From: Aselliscus stoliczkanus
Taxonomy: Eukaryota > Chordata > Mammalia > Chiroptera > Hipposideridae
Direction: 5' to 3'
NCBI GenBank assembly: GCA_033961575.1
Contig: CM066731.1
Location: 133,231,001 to 133,295,000, forward strand
DNA: 64,000 nt
Part shown: piece by piece, positions 1 to 12,850 of the stretch
How positions within the stretch are numbered: the first letter of the stretch is position 1
How the letters are laid out: every line of letters starts with the position of its first letter
The notes under the pieces: generated by a model
The model's input: the letters and a program-made list of their open reading frames with translations, nothing else
Database searches by the model: none
Told to the model about the DNA's origin: nothing
Translations under genes and position numbers: made by a program

Positions 1-359
1 AGATGCCTATTTATCCTTATCGCTTTATTGTCTATTTCCTGAAATCAAGACACTTTTGTCCAATAATCATAATCAGAAAATTAATATTGTGAAATAATAT
101 TTAGTCTTCAGCATTTAATTAGATTTGACAGTTTGACAATCATCCCAATAATATTCTTTATAGCAAAAGGAAATTCCAGATTAGGAATTACTCTTGGTTG
201 TCATGCCTTTTTAGTCTCCTTACTCCACAACAGTTTCTCTGTCTTTCTGTGTCAGGAGATTGACTTTTCAAACAGTAGGTCAATTATTTTATAGAATCCC
301 TTAGGCATGGTTTATTACATGCTTCCTGATGATTAGATTATGCTTTTGTTTTCTTAAGT
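1..359. other. Unassigned AT-rich DNA
   Basis: No open frame of note, no simple repeat and no repeat family that I can name. Probably unique or heavily decayed intergenic or intronic sequence. Confidence 0.5.
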
Positions 360-900
360 GCCATCATATTCCTGATGTTGCATCCTTTTCTGGGCATCAC
401 ATTAGGAGGAACATGATTTTGATGAGTCCCTTACTGGTGATGGTACATCTTTGATCACTTGATTAAGCTGGTGTCTGCTGGTTTTCTTCACTGTAAAACT
501 ACTCTTTTCCCATTGTAATTAAAAGCATCTTGTGGTGGGATGCTTTTTGGACGGCCTGGGGGGAGCTTTGAGATTATGTAAATGTCTGTTTACTTTTCAA
601 AATTTCACCACTAGTTTTAGCATCCATTAAGGGCTGTTGCCTAAATCAATTATAATTATAAGGACCAGATGATTCTAGGCCGAGGGTAGGGAGTGTAAAA
701 GATATTCCTGGACTATCATTGTAGTGACAGAAGGCAAGGTAGACTCAGAGATTAATTAGAACTTGTCAAAGATCAAAGGAGCCATTTAGAGGCTCCACTG
801 GCCCAATTTGGGACAATTTAGGCATCAAAAGAAGTAATACTAGTAAATAATTATAACTCTACTAAATTCAGAATCAGTGAGACCATTCTGAAGCAAATTA
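360..900. repeat. Possible ancient L1 5'-region fragment
   Basis: Phrases such as 'TGATCACTTGATTAAG', 'TTAGCATCCATTAAGG' and 'GCCTAAATCAATTATAA' resemble a very old mammalian L1 (L1M-type) 5' region that I recall. The stretch is diverged and has no open frame. Strand and subfamily cannot be fixed by eye, and it could instead belong to another old eutherian repeat. Confidence 0.4.
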
Positions 901-2145
901 ATTAAGAGAAAACTTTTCCTTACAGAAGATACTCCATCAATAAATATAGAAAAAGTGATGGAATTCAAAAATCACCATGTGAAAGCGATTTGATAAGGAG
1001 CAGCATCAATGCTAGGGTTTCAGAGAAAGGGGGAGAATGCCATTGAAGTACCTAAAATCTGCAGTTCTTGGATTACAGGGCCACTGAAGGAGCATTTTGT
1101 GTACTTCACAATTTTTCTAAAATAAATTTTGTACTAGATATAGATCTAACTTAGAATGCCATTCCTGGCATGGTTTCAAGTTAAATAAGGTGTAAATTTA
1201 AAAGCGTGCAGAGCAATAACCAGGAAGGCTAATAATAGACTTCAATGAGAAGTCATTAAATATGAGAGTGGGCTTTTTTCCAATTAGCAAGATCTCACAA
1301 ACCCACTAGAACTCTTAAAATTGCCATGCTCCTCCAGCTGGTGAAGTAAGATGCAAATATAGAAGAGTAGAACTAGCCACCTCTCATTCTGTCCCCATAC
1401 CGAGAAAGAGAACATTACTTCCATGGGTAACAGGGATCCATAGGCCTTTACTGAAAGCTATTAATAGTCAGTTTTAAGGATCTGATCAAATTTACTAGAA
1501 ACAGCAGTGTGTAGGATATAGGAGAGATTCAGGAAGGTCTGCGTCTATATAAAAACAAAGCATATGCTTTGATCACCTGCTGCAAGTGTAAGCAAAAGTG
1601 TGTGTTCTTTTCTTGGAGAGACAAGTTTGTCATCTTTGCCATCTGCTTTTTAGAGAGGCGGGCAGAGAGACTTTATTGTGTTTTAAAAATGAGTTTTGTC
1701 TGGCAGAAATGTACACTTACTATCATGAGGTAAGGGCCAAGGAAATTTTAAATGCAGTATGCTCACTGGGACTGTTGGCGCAGGAAGAGAGAAGAGGCTG
1801 TGAATTGACCTTTGCTTCCCTCTTTAATCCAAAGTTATAGGAGGCACCCCATACCGATGGTCTAATATTGGGCTGTAACTGAATATGGCATATATGGATT
1901 ACAACTGAACCATAGTGCCCCAAAAATGAAGTCAAGCATTTGATGAAAAGTGAATGACTGGCAGAAATTAGTGGTCTAGGAACTAGAGGTACTGTTGAAT
2001 TAGAATGGTATAAAGAACTGTAAAAGAGGAAAACCTTTTCCCTTTGTAAGGCTGTTCTTCCCTTTGCATGTCCCACTCTTGCCACAACACCTCCTTTCAT
2101 CTCATCAAATACAACACAGCTTCCCCAGACTCAGGAAGCTTGCAT
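901..2145. other. Unassigned DNA with small chance open frames
   Basis: Two overlapping open frames occur here (80 codons on plus at 1598-1840, 125 codons on minus at 1723-2100). They lie on opposite strands, match no family that I recognise and have no supporting signals. The stretch is slightly less AT-rich than its surroundings. It may be a decayed repeat, but I cannot name one. Confidence 0.45.
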
Positions 2146-2149
2146 GTGC

Positions 2150-2515
2150 TTTGCTTTCTATTTGATATGCTCCTCTCTTTATCATTCACTCATTTTCATC
2201 TATGTACTTGCTTTATATCATGTAAACCTCAGCTCTAATATTCTGTCCCCTGGAATTCTTCTCTAATCTTCCTAACTAGGTCAGATTTCATTAGAAACAA
2301 GATTTAATTTAATAGCTATAGCCATATATTGAATATAATTGCAACTAAACATTTATCTGTCATTTCCTTAATTGATGGTTGTCTCCCTCATTGTTGTTTA
2401 AGTTCCAGGAAGTCAGGCATTATTTTATTATGTTTTTTTCTTCCACTTCCTCAATATTTTCTAGGACCTAGGATATTGCCTGGCATAGAGTATATTCTAA
2501 TTAATTGTTAACTGA
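2150..2515 (+). repeat. L2-like LINE 3' end
   Basis: The sequence has the typical layout of an L2 3' end: a pyrimidine-rich part, then 'GTTCCAGGAAGTCAGGCATT', then 'CCTGGCATAGAGTATATTC'. It is strongly diverged, which fits an L2 relic older than the placental radiation. No coding capacity remains. Confidence 0.55.
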
Positions 2516-3314
2516 GCAAAACTTAGTGGGGAGATACTGAATGTGGATATCAAAACAAACAAACAAACAAAACAATTGATGATGCATAACCAGGAAAAGC
2601 ACTCAAGAAAATAACTGCCAAAGCAATTCCATTTATTTTTTCTGGATGATTTCTCGTATGTCCAGGATATCTTTGAAGAAGTCAAGTATGGCAGCACTGT
2701 TTTAAAAGCATCAATGAGAAGCACAGAAGTTTTAAAATTGTTTATAAGGAAACCATCTTTTATTACTAAAATACATTCTAAATTAATGTGTGGGTGTTAC
2801 TTGTTTTAATATAACAACTTTAGGTGAGCATTTTAACTTCCTTTTGGATGAGAAATTTCTGGTTCAGAAACACCAAAACTTTTACCCAAAATCACAAGTA
2901 ATATTGGTTCAGCAAAAACTCAAACCCATGTCTTGCAAATATATGTATTAGGTACTAGATAAAGTACACCAACAATTTAGTTCATATACATTGGTATATG
3001 GATTTTTTAATGATAATTTGTTGCTTAAACTGTACTTTTCCTGTAACTGTGCCAAAGGTAACCATAACTAATCTTTTCATTTTGGTAGTAAAGGAAAATG
3101 AAAAAAATGCTAAACTGTCAAGAGGTGCTTTCACATCAAGTATCACCAATGATATTTGATTCACATATTATCATTAAAACCAGATTATATATTAAATAAT
3201 AAGTTTCTGACTTCCCACCAATTTTTTTTTTAAATGTAAGATATCAGATTCTAGGGATTAAATAGTAAGTAAAACAAATTAAATTTTGATGTCTGCTAGC
3301 TAAATTTTAATGTA
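2516..3314. other. Unassigned DNA, weak MIR-like patch
   Basis: A short (CAAA)n run lies near 2550-2570. Around 2835-2950 the order 'GATGAGAAATTT', 'TTTTACCCAAAATCACAAG', 'CAAACCCATGTCTTGC' resembles a minus-strand MIR but is too diverged to be firm. Nothing else is identifiable. Confidence 0.35.
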
Positions 3315-3361
3315 TTACTTACAATATGTGAGTATTTGCTTACTTACAATATGTGAGTATT
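3315..3361. repeat. 22-bp near-tandem direct repeat
   Basis: The 22-bp string starting 'TTACTTACAATATGTGAGTA' occurs at 3315-3336 and again, identical, at 3340-3361, separated by 3 bp. It looks like a local duplication rather than a known element. Confidence 0.85.
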
Positions 3362-4029
3362 CTACTATGTTCCTGATTCTTTTATATCTTTATTCACTTA
3401 ATATGTGGTACTAAATTATTTCAAATCTGTTCCAGTGAAGGCATTTATTAAATGTTTATATATAATGTATAATGACTAAGTCTTTAAAAAATAAATATTT
3501 ATGGAGGCTTGGTTGTTCCTTGGTAAGTCTATTGTCTTTTGAGGAAAGAGCATTTTGTAGAGTGCAAGTGACTTTGCACAAACGAGGATTGTAGTTATGT
3601 AAGAGATCTATGTTTTCCTGCAGCTGACAAGTGCTGAACATTGGGAGGGAGTTTTTTTAGGTTTTAAAATAATTTATACACCTAGAAATGCTTTCTAATG
3701 TTTATTATGCAAAGGAAGAATTTCAGAAAGGACTTATAAAATATTCATTGTATCTCCAAATTTCATGCTTAGGAAAATTCCATTTTATCACTATGTAGTG
3801 AAAATGCATCCACTCTTTTCTATATTCACTCACTCAATTTATATTTTCTGCATTTTTTTTCTTAAGAAATCTGAGACACTAGGCCATCTCTTTGTTTGAG
3901 ATATTCATACCATATTAAATTTCCATCTTCATAATTTATTAATACTCTATGTTTGTATAATTCTCTTCACTTGCCCAGTAACTGCACCATATTTATTTCT
4001 TTTTATCACAATAATTCAATTGTAAGTAG
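3362..4029. other. Unassigned AT-rich DNA
   Basis: No repeat family, gene or RNA that I can identify. Short A- and T-runs only. Confidence 0.45.
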
Positions 4030-4200
4030 GGCAGAGATCTATTCCTTTTTACCATTTAGGAAATGAATACTTACAGAGATTAAAAGATTGTCCAAGATCA
4101 GACTGGGAGTATCTTGGGTATCTTAACCTTGAATCCAGTTCTTCTATTTAATCCAGGGATTTTGTCTGTTATCAGAGGCTGCTTCTTATTAAATTTCGTA
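4030..4200 (-). repeat. MIR SINE fragment
   Basis: Read on the minus strand, the fragment follows the MIR core. On plus it shows a diverged 'CATTTAGGAAATGAATACTT ... AGAGATTAAAAGATTGTCCA ... CTGGGAGTATCTTGG ... GAATCCAG' order, as in the usual reverse MIR text (remaining-base, detect, association and phenotype words of the tRNA-core SINE). Old and diverged. Confidence 0.55.
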
Positions 4201-4689
4201 AGGTCAAGTCTGCCTCAAATCTTAAACTTGCAGAAATTCCTTCATCCAAATAAGTATTCAATTTTAATTCTATGATTAATTTAGAATCTAGTAGAGGTTA
4301 TTTTATTAGAAATTTAGGTCTTTACATGATTAAGTCATTTACATTATTTTTAAATATCCATGAAGGATAGAGGATAGAAAGGGTAAATTTACTTAATCCA
4401 TGTCCCCAATCATACAGGCATAGAAAAAAATTGCAGTAAGGGAAAGATATGCAAAGTGCAGTGAGAACATTCAGAGCATCTCAAACTAGGGAGTAAAAGG
4501 ATTTCCTTCTCCAGAGGACTTTTATTGGATGGAGAGCTGTTCACCAGGTGGTTGTGTAAGATGATGAGGTCATCATAAATGGAACAAATCATCTCTGCAA
4601 AAGCGTGAATGAATGGAAGGCCAAGGAAACAAATTTAGTTTAGTTTCATTGTGACTTAAAAGAGAAGTTGATAAAGTTGGTTGTACTTA
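4201..4689. other. Unassigned DNA
   Basis: A 60-codon minus-strand open frame at 4410-4592 is not recognisable and is too short to support. No repeat identified. Confidence 0.4.
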
Positions 4690-4845
4690 TTTTATATCAT
4701 ATATATATATGATATAAATCATATATATATCATATATATATATAAATCAAATATATATCATATATATATATTTTATATCATATATATATATAAAAATAAA
4801 AATAATTATATATATATATATATATATAATTATTTTTATTTTTCT
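4690..4845. repeat. AT-rich cruciform-prone repeat with perfect palindrome
   Basis: Runs of (TA)n are interrupted by 'ATCA' and 'AAATC' spacers. The right end, 4792-4843, is a perfect 52-bp palindrome: the 17-bp arm 'AAAAATAAAAATAATTA' (4792-4808) is the exact reverse complement of 4827-4843, around 18 bp of TA. A sequence like this can extrude a hairpin or cruciform. Confidence 0.9.
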
Positions 4846-6419
4846 GTCTCTCATTAATTAGAAAGCACATTAAGGATAAGGGCTATATATTATCAATCTC
4901 TGTAATTTTCATGACACCTAATGCAGTTAAGTGCTTAATGAGCAAATGCTAAAGGAAGCAAGTGTTTAAGTTCATACCAATACAATAATGCATTTCTCTT
5001 TTCTGAATATCTTTCCTCCAACTCTTCACTTAATTGAATTAACAAGTAAATTATTATTTTTATTTTTGTGTTTGTATTGATGTCCTATTTAAAGTGAAGT
5101 GAATTTATGTAAATACCCATACCATGAGTAAGTGTGTAGATGGTTAAATTTTTCAATTTAAAATAATATAAATATCTATTGAGTATCTGCCAGAGGGAAA
5201 AGAAAAATGTTAGTTCCCAGAGGCATATGGAGATGAATAAATATATGATAGCATTCTTGAGGAACTATTCTGTCTGAAAATCCTCAAAATTGTCCATTAT
5301 TTTGAATTTACACATTTAAAAATTCAGTCAATACAAAGTTATATATGTAATTTGTCAATGTTGTAGCTTATTTTGTATCAATATAGTTAAATTTGAAAAT
5401 TGAGGTAGAGATTAAAAAATCGTTGCATATTTAAGTATGTTGCAAGGTGGTAAAAAGAGAGAAAAATCATCTCATTGAGGCTGCATTTTTTAGCAGGAGC
5501 TGTGTATGACAGATATGGGGGCCCACAGGAAATCTTGCTTTATTAGAATTTTTGTATATATTTGTTGTTTCCAAGTACTTTATATCATCTAAGTCACCTA
5601 CTAGAGTAAAGCTGTACATTAAAAAAGCGACTGTGGGAGTAATTGATTTCATAAACTAACTTACGTTCAATTTTAAATGCTAAACCATCCATCCAAAATT
5701 ACAATTAGCAACTTGTAAAAGAATTCAAGTAGGAAAACCCCTTTAAATATCACTATAAAATTTTATTTTACAAGATAATTACTTACCTGAGTTGCCAAAA
5801 ACAATGTATTTTTCTAGGGAGATTTTACAAAACTCTATATTCTTAATATGTTTATTTCTGTCATCTATAGTCAAAAGTTAAAACTATTTTCAAGTTTGCT
5901 GTTACTTGTTATTGTTAATGTTTTTAATCTGTAAGATTTCATTAAAATTTTTTCAGACTGGAAAACATGATAGTACAGAGACTGGGGTCAGGCTCTAGGA
6001 AAAAGTCGTACTGCCAACATTTTACAAGAGCAAACTGTATTTTGATACCATATTAAGAATAGAAATCTGTATTGGAGAAAGATACTCTTAAGGCCAGGAT
6101 GATATCTGCTAGAAAAGGATTTTAATAATTCTCTTCCCAGTGCCCATATTGGAGACATAATGTTAAATTTCTTGAGAACAGAGTTTGAAATACGTCCTTC
6201 CATCAATAATCTATCTGACCGTTGACTCTTTTAATCATTGAGTATTTATATATGTCTTTATAAATTCTTCATAAATATTTATTATTGAACATAAAAGAAT
6301 ATATAAATGCATACATTATTTAAAGAAGAATAAGAAAACTAACATTTCCATTCAACACTCTATATGAGGGAGTGAACATTATAAATATTCTATATCAGTT
6401 TAGCATATTTACCATGTGC
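4846..6419. other. Unassigned AT-rich DNA
   Basis: About 1.6 kb with no nameable repeat. Several 60-72 codon open frames are scattered on both strands without supporting features. Confidence 0.45.
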
Positions 6420-7265
6420 CAGTCTCCATTTTCATCTCCTTTCTCCTTCCTCTCCAGGAATAGCAAACATAACTTTCTGTTTATTATTCCTTTCCTTTAT
6501 TCAAAATGTTTATCATACTGTCACATATACAGCATGTACTTTTTAATTTGTAACAAACAAGTATGAAATAATTTTGTGTTCTCTTACAATTTATTTTTAG
6601 ATTATTAAATCCTAGCTCCTCTAAAATGATGCCTGTACCTCACTTTTCATTTATTTTCATTGCTGTAGTATATTCCATAGCACTAGTACAAAAAACTCAC
6701 AGTATTTTTATCTATTCTGCTGTCATTGGACATTTGGATATTTGGGTGCTTAACATTTGTTGCGATTATGAACAACACAGAGTATGTTCTTTATATGTCT
6801 AGCATCACACAAGTGCAAGGATTTCTCTGGAATAAATAGAACTGAAAATACATGGTGTATGTTCATTTTCTACTTTACCAGTTGTTTTCCAAGTGCTGGT
6901 ATTAATCTATTTTCCCACCACAATTCTGATGCTCTGCATCCTCACAAATAAGTGGTACTTACAGACCTTGTTACTTTGCTAGTGTAATGTTGAGTGGCAA
7001 GGGCTAGGAATGGGGGTGAGATTTGGGGGGAGGGAGTGTTGAGCACAGATTTCGTGGTGATTTTAGTCTATATTTCTCTGTTACTAAGATCCTTTCACAT
7101 GTTGATTGATTTTTCACATTTAGTTTTTCCTAGTCTATTTCATCTGATATTGATATAACTACTAGGTTTTAATATTAGCCTTGTATATCTTTTTCAATAA
7201 TTTTATAGTCAATGTTTTTGCCCTTAGTGTTTTAAATGTGTCTCATATAAGAAATAGGTATGTGA
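6420..7265 (-). mobile_element. Old L1 ORF2/3' fragment
   Basis: Antisense L1 phrases occur in the usual order: 'TAGTATATTCCATAGCAC', 'GTCATTGGACATTTGGATAT', 'GTTGCGATTATGAACAACAC', 'TTTTCCCACCACAATTCTG' and, further right, 'CTAGGTTTTAATATTAGCC'. This matches the end of ORF2 of an old mammalian L1 on the minus strand. It is heavily decayed and has no usable frame. Confidence 0.65.
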
Positions 7266-7287
7266 ATTTTTCCCATTCATAAAATTG

Positions 7288-7305
7288 TTTTATCTATCAT
7301 CTATC

Positions 7306-7348
<43 letters not shown>

Positions 7349-7362
7349 ACCTATCTATCTAA
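7288..7362. repeat. (TATC)n microsatellite
   Basis: About 17 TATC units, with two imperfect ones at the left and one ACC interruption at the right. Confidence 0.95.
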
Positions 7363-8759
7363 CTAAAGAGAGACCTAAGAATCCTAGTGACAGCCCATAT
7401 ACTGCTCTCAGAATCAGATATCTGTAGTCTCAGCACAGTTTCATAGCATTTCTACTACATTATATACTAAAGATCCATAGACCATATTGTTTTATATTTG
7501 ATTATTAGTACATTACCAAATTAAAAGGGATTTCTTAAAAGAATAGGGAATTGAATTTGTTACAAAATAATGCTCATAACCATTTTTCAGAGGGGGATTA
7601 ATCAGAAATCCATACCAACATGAGGTTGTATGAGTTTACCACCAGTTTATTGTAATTCGTATAGTCATGTTCTCACATGCCTTTAGATCTTGCTCTTTCA
7701 TTTCTGTATTCTAAATATCTAGCACATGGTGAGCACGTCTATGCTTTTAGAAACACTGTATCAAGTAAGGGTTATTTTACAAAAATTATAAGAAAGTACT
7801 TGATGTGAGTCACGGCCCTGATAAAATGCACCTGTGTGAAGAGGATAATAAAGAAAAAGAGTGTAATCACCAACTCTTCACATTTCTTAATGGGGTATGC
7901 ATTTCATGGGGATATTTACAGAAGATGTATGAAGCTTTAAAAAATTAAAATTTATCTTCAATTTTATAAAATTAAGTACAAAATTTTGCCCCAAAAGAGC
8001 AGGTCAAGTTAAGAAATTGGAAATATTCACATGTAGCTCTATTTCTTTTTATAAGTATTAATTTCAGAAGTTCAGTTTTATAGGTTCATATGAATATAAC
8101 TAGACTATTTCTGCAATTATTGGTTTTTTTCCCCTTTCTGCTCTTTCAACAACCTTCATGCTCTCTTTTCACTCATTTTTTTTTTTTAATTTTGTTTGAC
8201 TTATAAATTGTTTCCAATTAAGTTAGATTCAAGCAAGGGATTTCATATAGCCTATCTCTTCATTATCTTTTATATTCATCACAGATGTCAGTATGAGTAA
8301 AAAAAATACTTTATTAAAAATTATAAGATCATTATTGTCACCTGAAGAAGAAAGATGGCAATAGGAAGTCAATTCTTTATCAAACTGATAGCACATTAAT
8401 TAAGCATATTAGAGTTTAATATGTTTATTTTTAATTGGCTTTTTTCAAAAAATACCACTGTGTATCAGTTTCTATTTTTCTTCTTGAGTTATAAATAAAA
8501 CTAAGGCCCATCTAAAGGTAGTGTTCTTAAAATGTCAGTCAGTATTGAGCTTACCCCAGATTCCCTAAATCTTTGAGTGATTAATTATGAGCCTTCCTTT
8601 TTAAAAAAATAACTTTAGTCTTACAAAACATTTAATTAGACTGAATTCATATACCATCTTCTGACAATCTTGGTTTGGAATCTCAATCTAGAGATAGAAT
8701 GATGGAAAATTATTAAATCTATATTCTTTCCTGAGTTTCTGTTTCTCCAACTGTTTTTT
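7363..8759. other. Unassigned AT-rich DNA, one L2/MIR-like scrap
   Basis: The 60 bp near 7690-7760 ('TTCTGTATTCTAAATATCTA', 'AGCACATGGTGAGCACGTC') resemble the 3' end of L2 or MIR. The rest shows no identifiable element. Confidence 0.35.
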
Positions 8760-8773
8760 AAAATTTGAGTCCT

Positions 8774-8929
8774 GGCCGGTGGAGTGGCGCGGTAGTTAAG
8801 AGCTGGCTTGGGATGCCAGCGGCCCCGGTTCGTGTCCCACATATGAGAGCCAGTGATACTGCCCCCCCAAAAAAAAATAAAAACAAATAAATAAATAAGT
8901 GGGTAGATTAAAATAAAATAAAAATAAAT
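8774..8929 (+). mobile_element. Short tRNA-derived bat SINE
   Basis: The body starts GGCCGGTGGAGTGGCGCGGT (pol III A-box region) and has a B-box-like 'GGTTCGTGTCCC'. It then reads 'GAGAGCCAGTGATACTGCC' and ends in an A-rich, (AAAT)-containing tail. It is flanked by a perfect 14-bp target-site duplication AAAATTTGAGTCCT at 8760-8773 and 8930-8943, so both ends are certain and the insertion is fairly recent. It is a non-autonomous retroposon mobilised by L1 machinery, with no coding capacity. Confidence 0.93.
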
Positions 8930-8943
8930 AAAATTTGAGTCCT

Positions 8944-11073
8944 AATCTTTACTCTAAATGCCCTAACCACTACAGTGGTTTCATCAATGCTTTCAACAAA
9001 TGTTCATTAAATATCTTATATGCTAGATAACTAATATATGTAATATGCAAAGGATTCAACTGAGAACAAAGAAGGCATGGTACTTGCACTTGAGTATACA
9101 TTTAAATTAGAGACTCACATACTGTTCCAGCAATCATGCATATTGTGAATTCATGACACAGACGTACATACAACCATATAACAAATGGCCTTATCTAGCA
9201 TGAGAGAATGGGGGAAACAAGAAATTAAATAAGAACAGTATACACAGTAAAGAGAATACTTCAAAAGGTGGGAACTATGTCAAGTGGGAATGAGTATAGT
9301 GTAATAGAAGCGACTAGAGGAACAAAAGCCAAGGAGGCTGATTAGGGAGGTGTCTTGTACTAGATTCGGATTATTATCCGAAGGTCTGCAGGCATAGTCT
9401 ATGTACAGAGTGTAGCTACTACTGCTGCTCCTGCTCCTGACCTTAGGACCTGAACTGTTTGTCTAACGTAGGCTTCCTTGAAAGAGACCAAGAAGCAGGT
9501 CACTGCAAGAATGACCAAATCTGAAGTGATGCACCAGAGATTAAGTCCTCTTCTCACATTGAAAAAATATTTGGCGAATAAGAAATCTTAATCTCATTAT
9601 GACCCATATGAACAACACATAGGGACAGCAACTTCGAACACATGTGGTATTCCCCAAAAGCTGAATCTTTTTTGTTTTTCTTGTCTTTAATAATTTTATC
9701 ACTTGTAAATTGTCTTCAGTGAACTTTTAACTGAGTTAGCAGAGAACCTTTGGATTTAGAGAACATGCTTTATGAATGATTATAATATAGTCTGCCCTTT
9801 TAAATCTATTGCCTTCCTATAGCGTTTTTTCTTCTTTTCATATTTTCTTAACATACTTACATTTTTGAAATATTCTGTGAAATGATTTATTTTACTTATC
9901 AGGGATAGTGATGAGAATAATTATGCCTGTGTACATTTGTATACTTTGTATGTCTTATAATGGAAGCTTAAATTGGTCTTGACATCAGAGACCACTATAC
10001 ATCTATGAATCATTTTAATTTTGTAAATATGAGTCTGAGATCTACTTATTAGCCTTTGGCAAATCCTGAATCTTTGAAACAACCCACTGATACATATTTA
10101 CATATTTAGATGTTTTTATTGTTTAATTAATGTTTAGTCAGGTAATAAGCTGTTACCATTGAGGACAACATACAAATACAAAGATTTGTAAATAATACAA
10201 AGATTATTATATTGTGAAAAGGCATTTTACCACTAAACATGGAAGAGATGCCAGGGGTTGGGACCCTGAATTTCATTTTAAAAAGAGAGAAACAATGGAG
10301 AAAAAATATTTTTCTAAATCGTGGTGGAAGACTGATTTCTAAGAGACACAGTTAGGAAATTCCTGTGACTGGTACTTGTGATGGTCATTGAGGAAAATCT
10401 CATATTTGTAAATTAAGTTACACTTCAGAGGTAAAATTTAGAAAATAAATGAAGTCAATACCCATGCTCTGAGAAGAAAAGCAGTCAACAGTGATAGATT
10501 CTGAGGTCATGTTTGTTTGGATATTGAAGAAAAAAAAAAGTGACCAAAGAATTTGGAGACTCATATTGAAAAAAAATTGTACTATTGTATTATTTTGTGA
10601 TAATTTTCTCTTCTCTCCCTGATCTGGCACTTATTTGTATCTGGATTCACCCTTGACTACCCCAGCCTTTCTCACCCTTGCTTGGATCTATGAAAAAAGA
10701 TAACTTCTGTGGAATTTTCCATTTTATTAAAATACAAATCAAGTTTCTAATTAAAATGTGAACCAACACCATCATTTTATAGGTATTTTTCAGTTAAATT
10801 TTAATTATATTTAATTATAAAATTTCATATGTTTCCTAATGGAGCTACACTACTTTTCATAAGTATTAACTTGTTAAAGGCCATGTTTAATAGTTATAAA
10901 TCTTCCTACTCCTTTTGGCCCCTTAAGAGTAGCCTAAATGAAACAGCACTGGTTCCACCCAAAACTGATATTAATTCCATCTGCAGGGATCTCTGTAATA
11001 AGTGCAAGTTTCTCAAAAACAAAAGCATCTCCTTTTAGGCTTCATATTTCTATACTGTCTTATTCTATTAATG
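8944..11073. other. Unassigned DNA
   Basis: About 2.1 kb without a firm assignment. The stretch 9050-9320 ('GATTCAACTGAGAACAAAGA', 'GGGAACTATGTCAAGTGGGA') resembles an ancient mammalian repeat of the L2/L3-MER type that I cannot name. A run of CTG/CTC triplets occurs near 9415-9440. A 70-codon minus frame at 10418-10630 has no recognisable features. Confidence 0.4.
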
Positions 11074-11168
11074 AGAAGGAAGGAAGGAAGGAAGGAAGGA
11101 AGGAAGGAAGGAAGGAAGGAAGGAAGGAAGGAAGGAAGGAAAAAAGGGAGGGAGGGAGGAAAGGAGGG
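11074..11168. repeat. (GAAG)n / (GGGA)n purine microsatellite
   Basis: A pure (AAGG)n tract grades into GGGA units. All purines lie on the plus strand. The three open frames passing through it (KEGR repeats on plus, FLPS repeats on minus) are by-products of the repeat. Confidence 0.97.
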
Positions 11169-12294
11169 AAATCTCTGGTTGATAGATAATACCTTAACAG
11201 TATGTTTAATGTTTAATTGAGAAACGCATTTTAAAAAATCTTTGAAAGTCAAGGCAGGAAGAAATGGCAGTAAGATCCTTTATACTTATCCATTCCATAC
11301 ATTCCCTACTTTGTGGAGTCTACAGTGCTTCCCATTTATGACTTGACAAGCTAATTGAATAGAAAAGATATCAATTAAGTAGTACAAAAGGGAAATTTCA
11401 TAATATGAATAATAATTGTATTGTAAGTAATCCTAAAATTAAATTTATCTATCTATCCATCTTACAGATCTTAGAAACATGTTATAAAACCTTAAGATTT
11501 TATTTTAGTTAATCTCCTGATTAGCCTTAGGTCAAGGACTTATTGTTCTTGTTAATAACAGCTGCTTTATAAATCCAAATCCAATCAAATTTTATAGTAC
11601 TCTTACTTTTTGTGATTTATGAGTATTGTGATACTTTCTTTCATAGGGGAAGATTTCTTCTTTTTCTTTTCTCTGCAGTACAAATTTAAAATTGCTGTAT
11701 TGAATTATCTCTGTTGCAGTTAGGGAGAAGAGTAGAATACGAGCTTTACTAGGTAAACACCTGACATGATGGAGCTCATTTTCTTATGAATTATGCCAAA
11801 AAAGTGGAAAAAACATTAACTTAGAACATATGTCCAAAAAAGCAATGAATGTTTTTGCAAAATTGCTATGGCAAAAATAACTGATTTTCACATTACACAT
11901 AAAGAATAGAAAAATTAGTGTAGATATTATACAAATATTTTCACATAAGAAACAAAAAGAATTAAATAAAATATATTTAATGTGCCAGAAACACTATTTT
12001 AAACAGAAAGCTACACAATACTTGTTTGATGCTAATATAAAAAAATACCTAAAAGAAGGAAATGTCATCTTAGTGAAGTATAAAGAGCTCTACACCAATG
12101 CAAGAAACCTGATTCTGTTACCTAATTTATCCACTAAAATGCCATGTGCTCTTCTGCAAAGCACATTCTGTCCACTGTCAGTTGTGTCATATGTGAGAAT
12201 GACAAATGTTGCATTAAATGATATTTGAAGTCCTATTCAATTCTAATATTTTATAATTTGTGGATTTTTTTGTGTTTTATATATTAATATGTAT
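11169..12294. other. Unassigned AT-rich DNA
   Basis: No repeat family recognised. An 82-codon plus-strand frame at 11980-12228 lacks any known motif and is probably chance. Confidence 0.4.
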
Positions 12295-12850
12295 ATACTA
12301 TTTTTTACTTTTAATTACATTATGAAGTACATAAAAAAATTTCCATTTTAACCATTAAGTGCAATTCAGTAGTGTTAATTATATTCACATTGTTGTGTAA
12401 AATCTCACCAGAACTTCTATATCTTGCAAAACTGAAGCCCTATACAAATCATTTCTTCCTTTCCTTAAGCTCCTGGTTACCACCATTCTTTTTTCTGTCT
12501 CTATGAGTTTGTCTTTCTGTGATTACTTTCTTTAACATAGCATAATGTCATCAGAGTTCATCCATATTGTAACACGTGACAGGATTTCCTTTCATTTTAA
12601 TGCTGAATAATATTCCATTGTATGTGTATACCACATTTTGTTTATCCCTTCATCTGACAATGGACATTTGGTTTGCTTCTGCCTCTTGGCTGTTGTGAAT
12701 GATGCTACTGTGAACATGGTGTGCAAATATCTCTTCAAGACTCTGCTTTCAATTCTTTTGGATAAATACTCACAAGTGGGATTGCTGGGTCATATGGTAG
12801 TTCTATTTTTAGTTTTTTGAGAAACTACCATACTTTCTTTTCAGTGTTTG
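12295..12850 (-). mobile_element. L1 3' end (5'-truncated)
   Basis: Antisense L1 3' UTR text ('CCATTTTAACCATTAAGTGC') is followed by antisense ORF2 C-terminus ('AATATTCCATTGTATGTGTA', 'ATTGCTGGGTCATATGGTAG'). The 5' end lies near 12850. It is an older eutherian-type L1, not the bat subfamily seen at 15465 or 55438. Confidence 0.85.

Noticed and set aside
1723..2100. 125-codon minus-strand open frame as a possible small gene
   Set aside because: An overlapping open frame exists on the other strand, no family resemblance was seen, and no supporting signals were found.
11074..11252. Three overlapping open frames, including KEGR-repeat and FLPS-repeat proteins
   Set aside because: They are translations of the (GAAG)n microsatellite on both strands, not genes.
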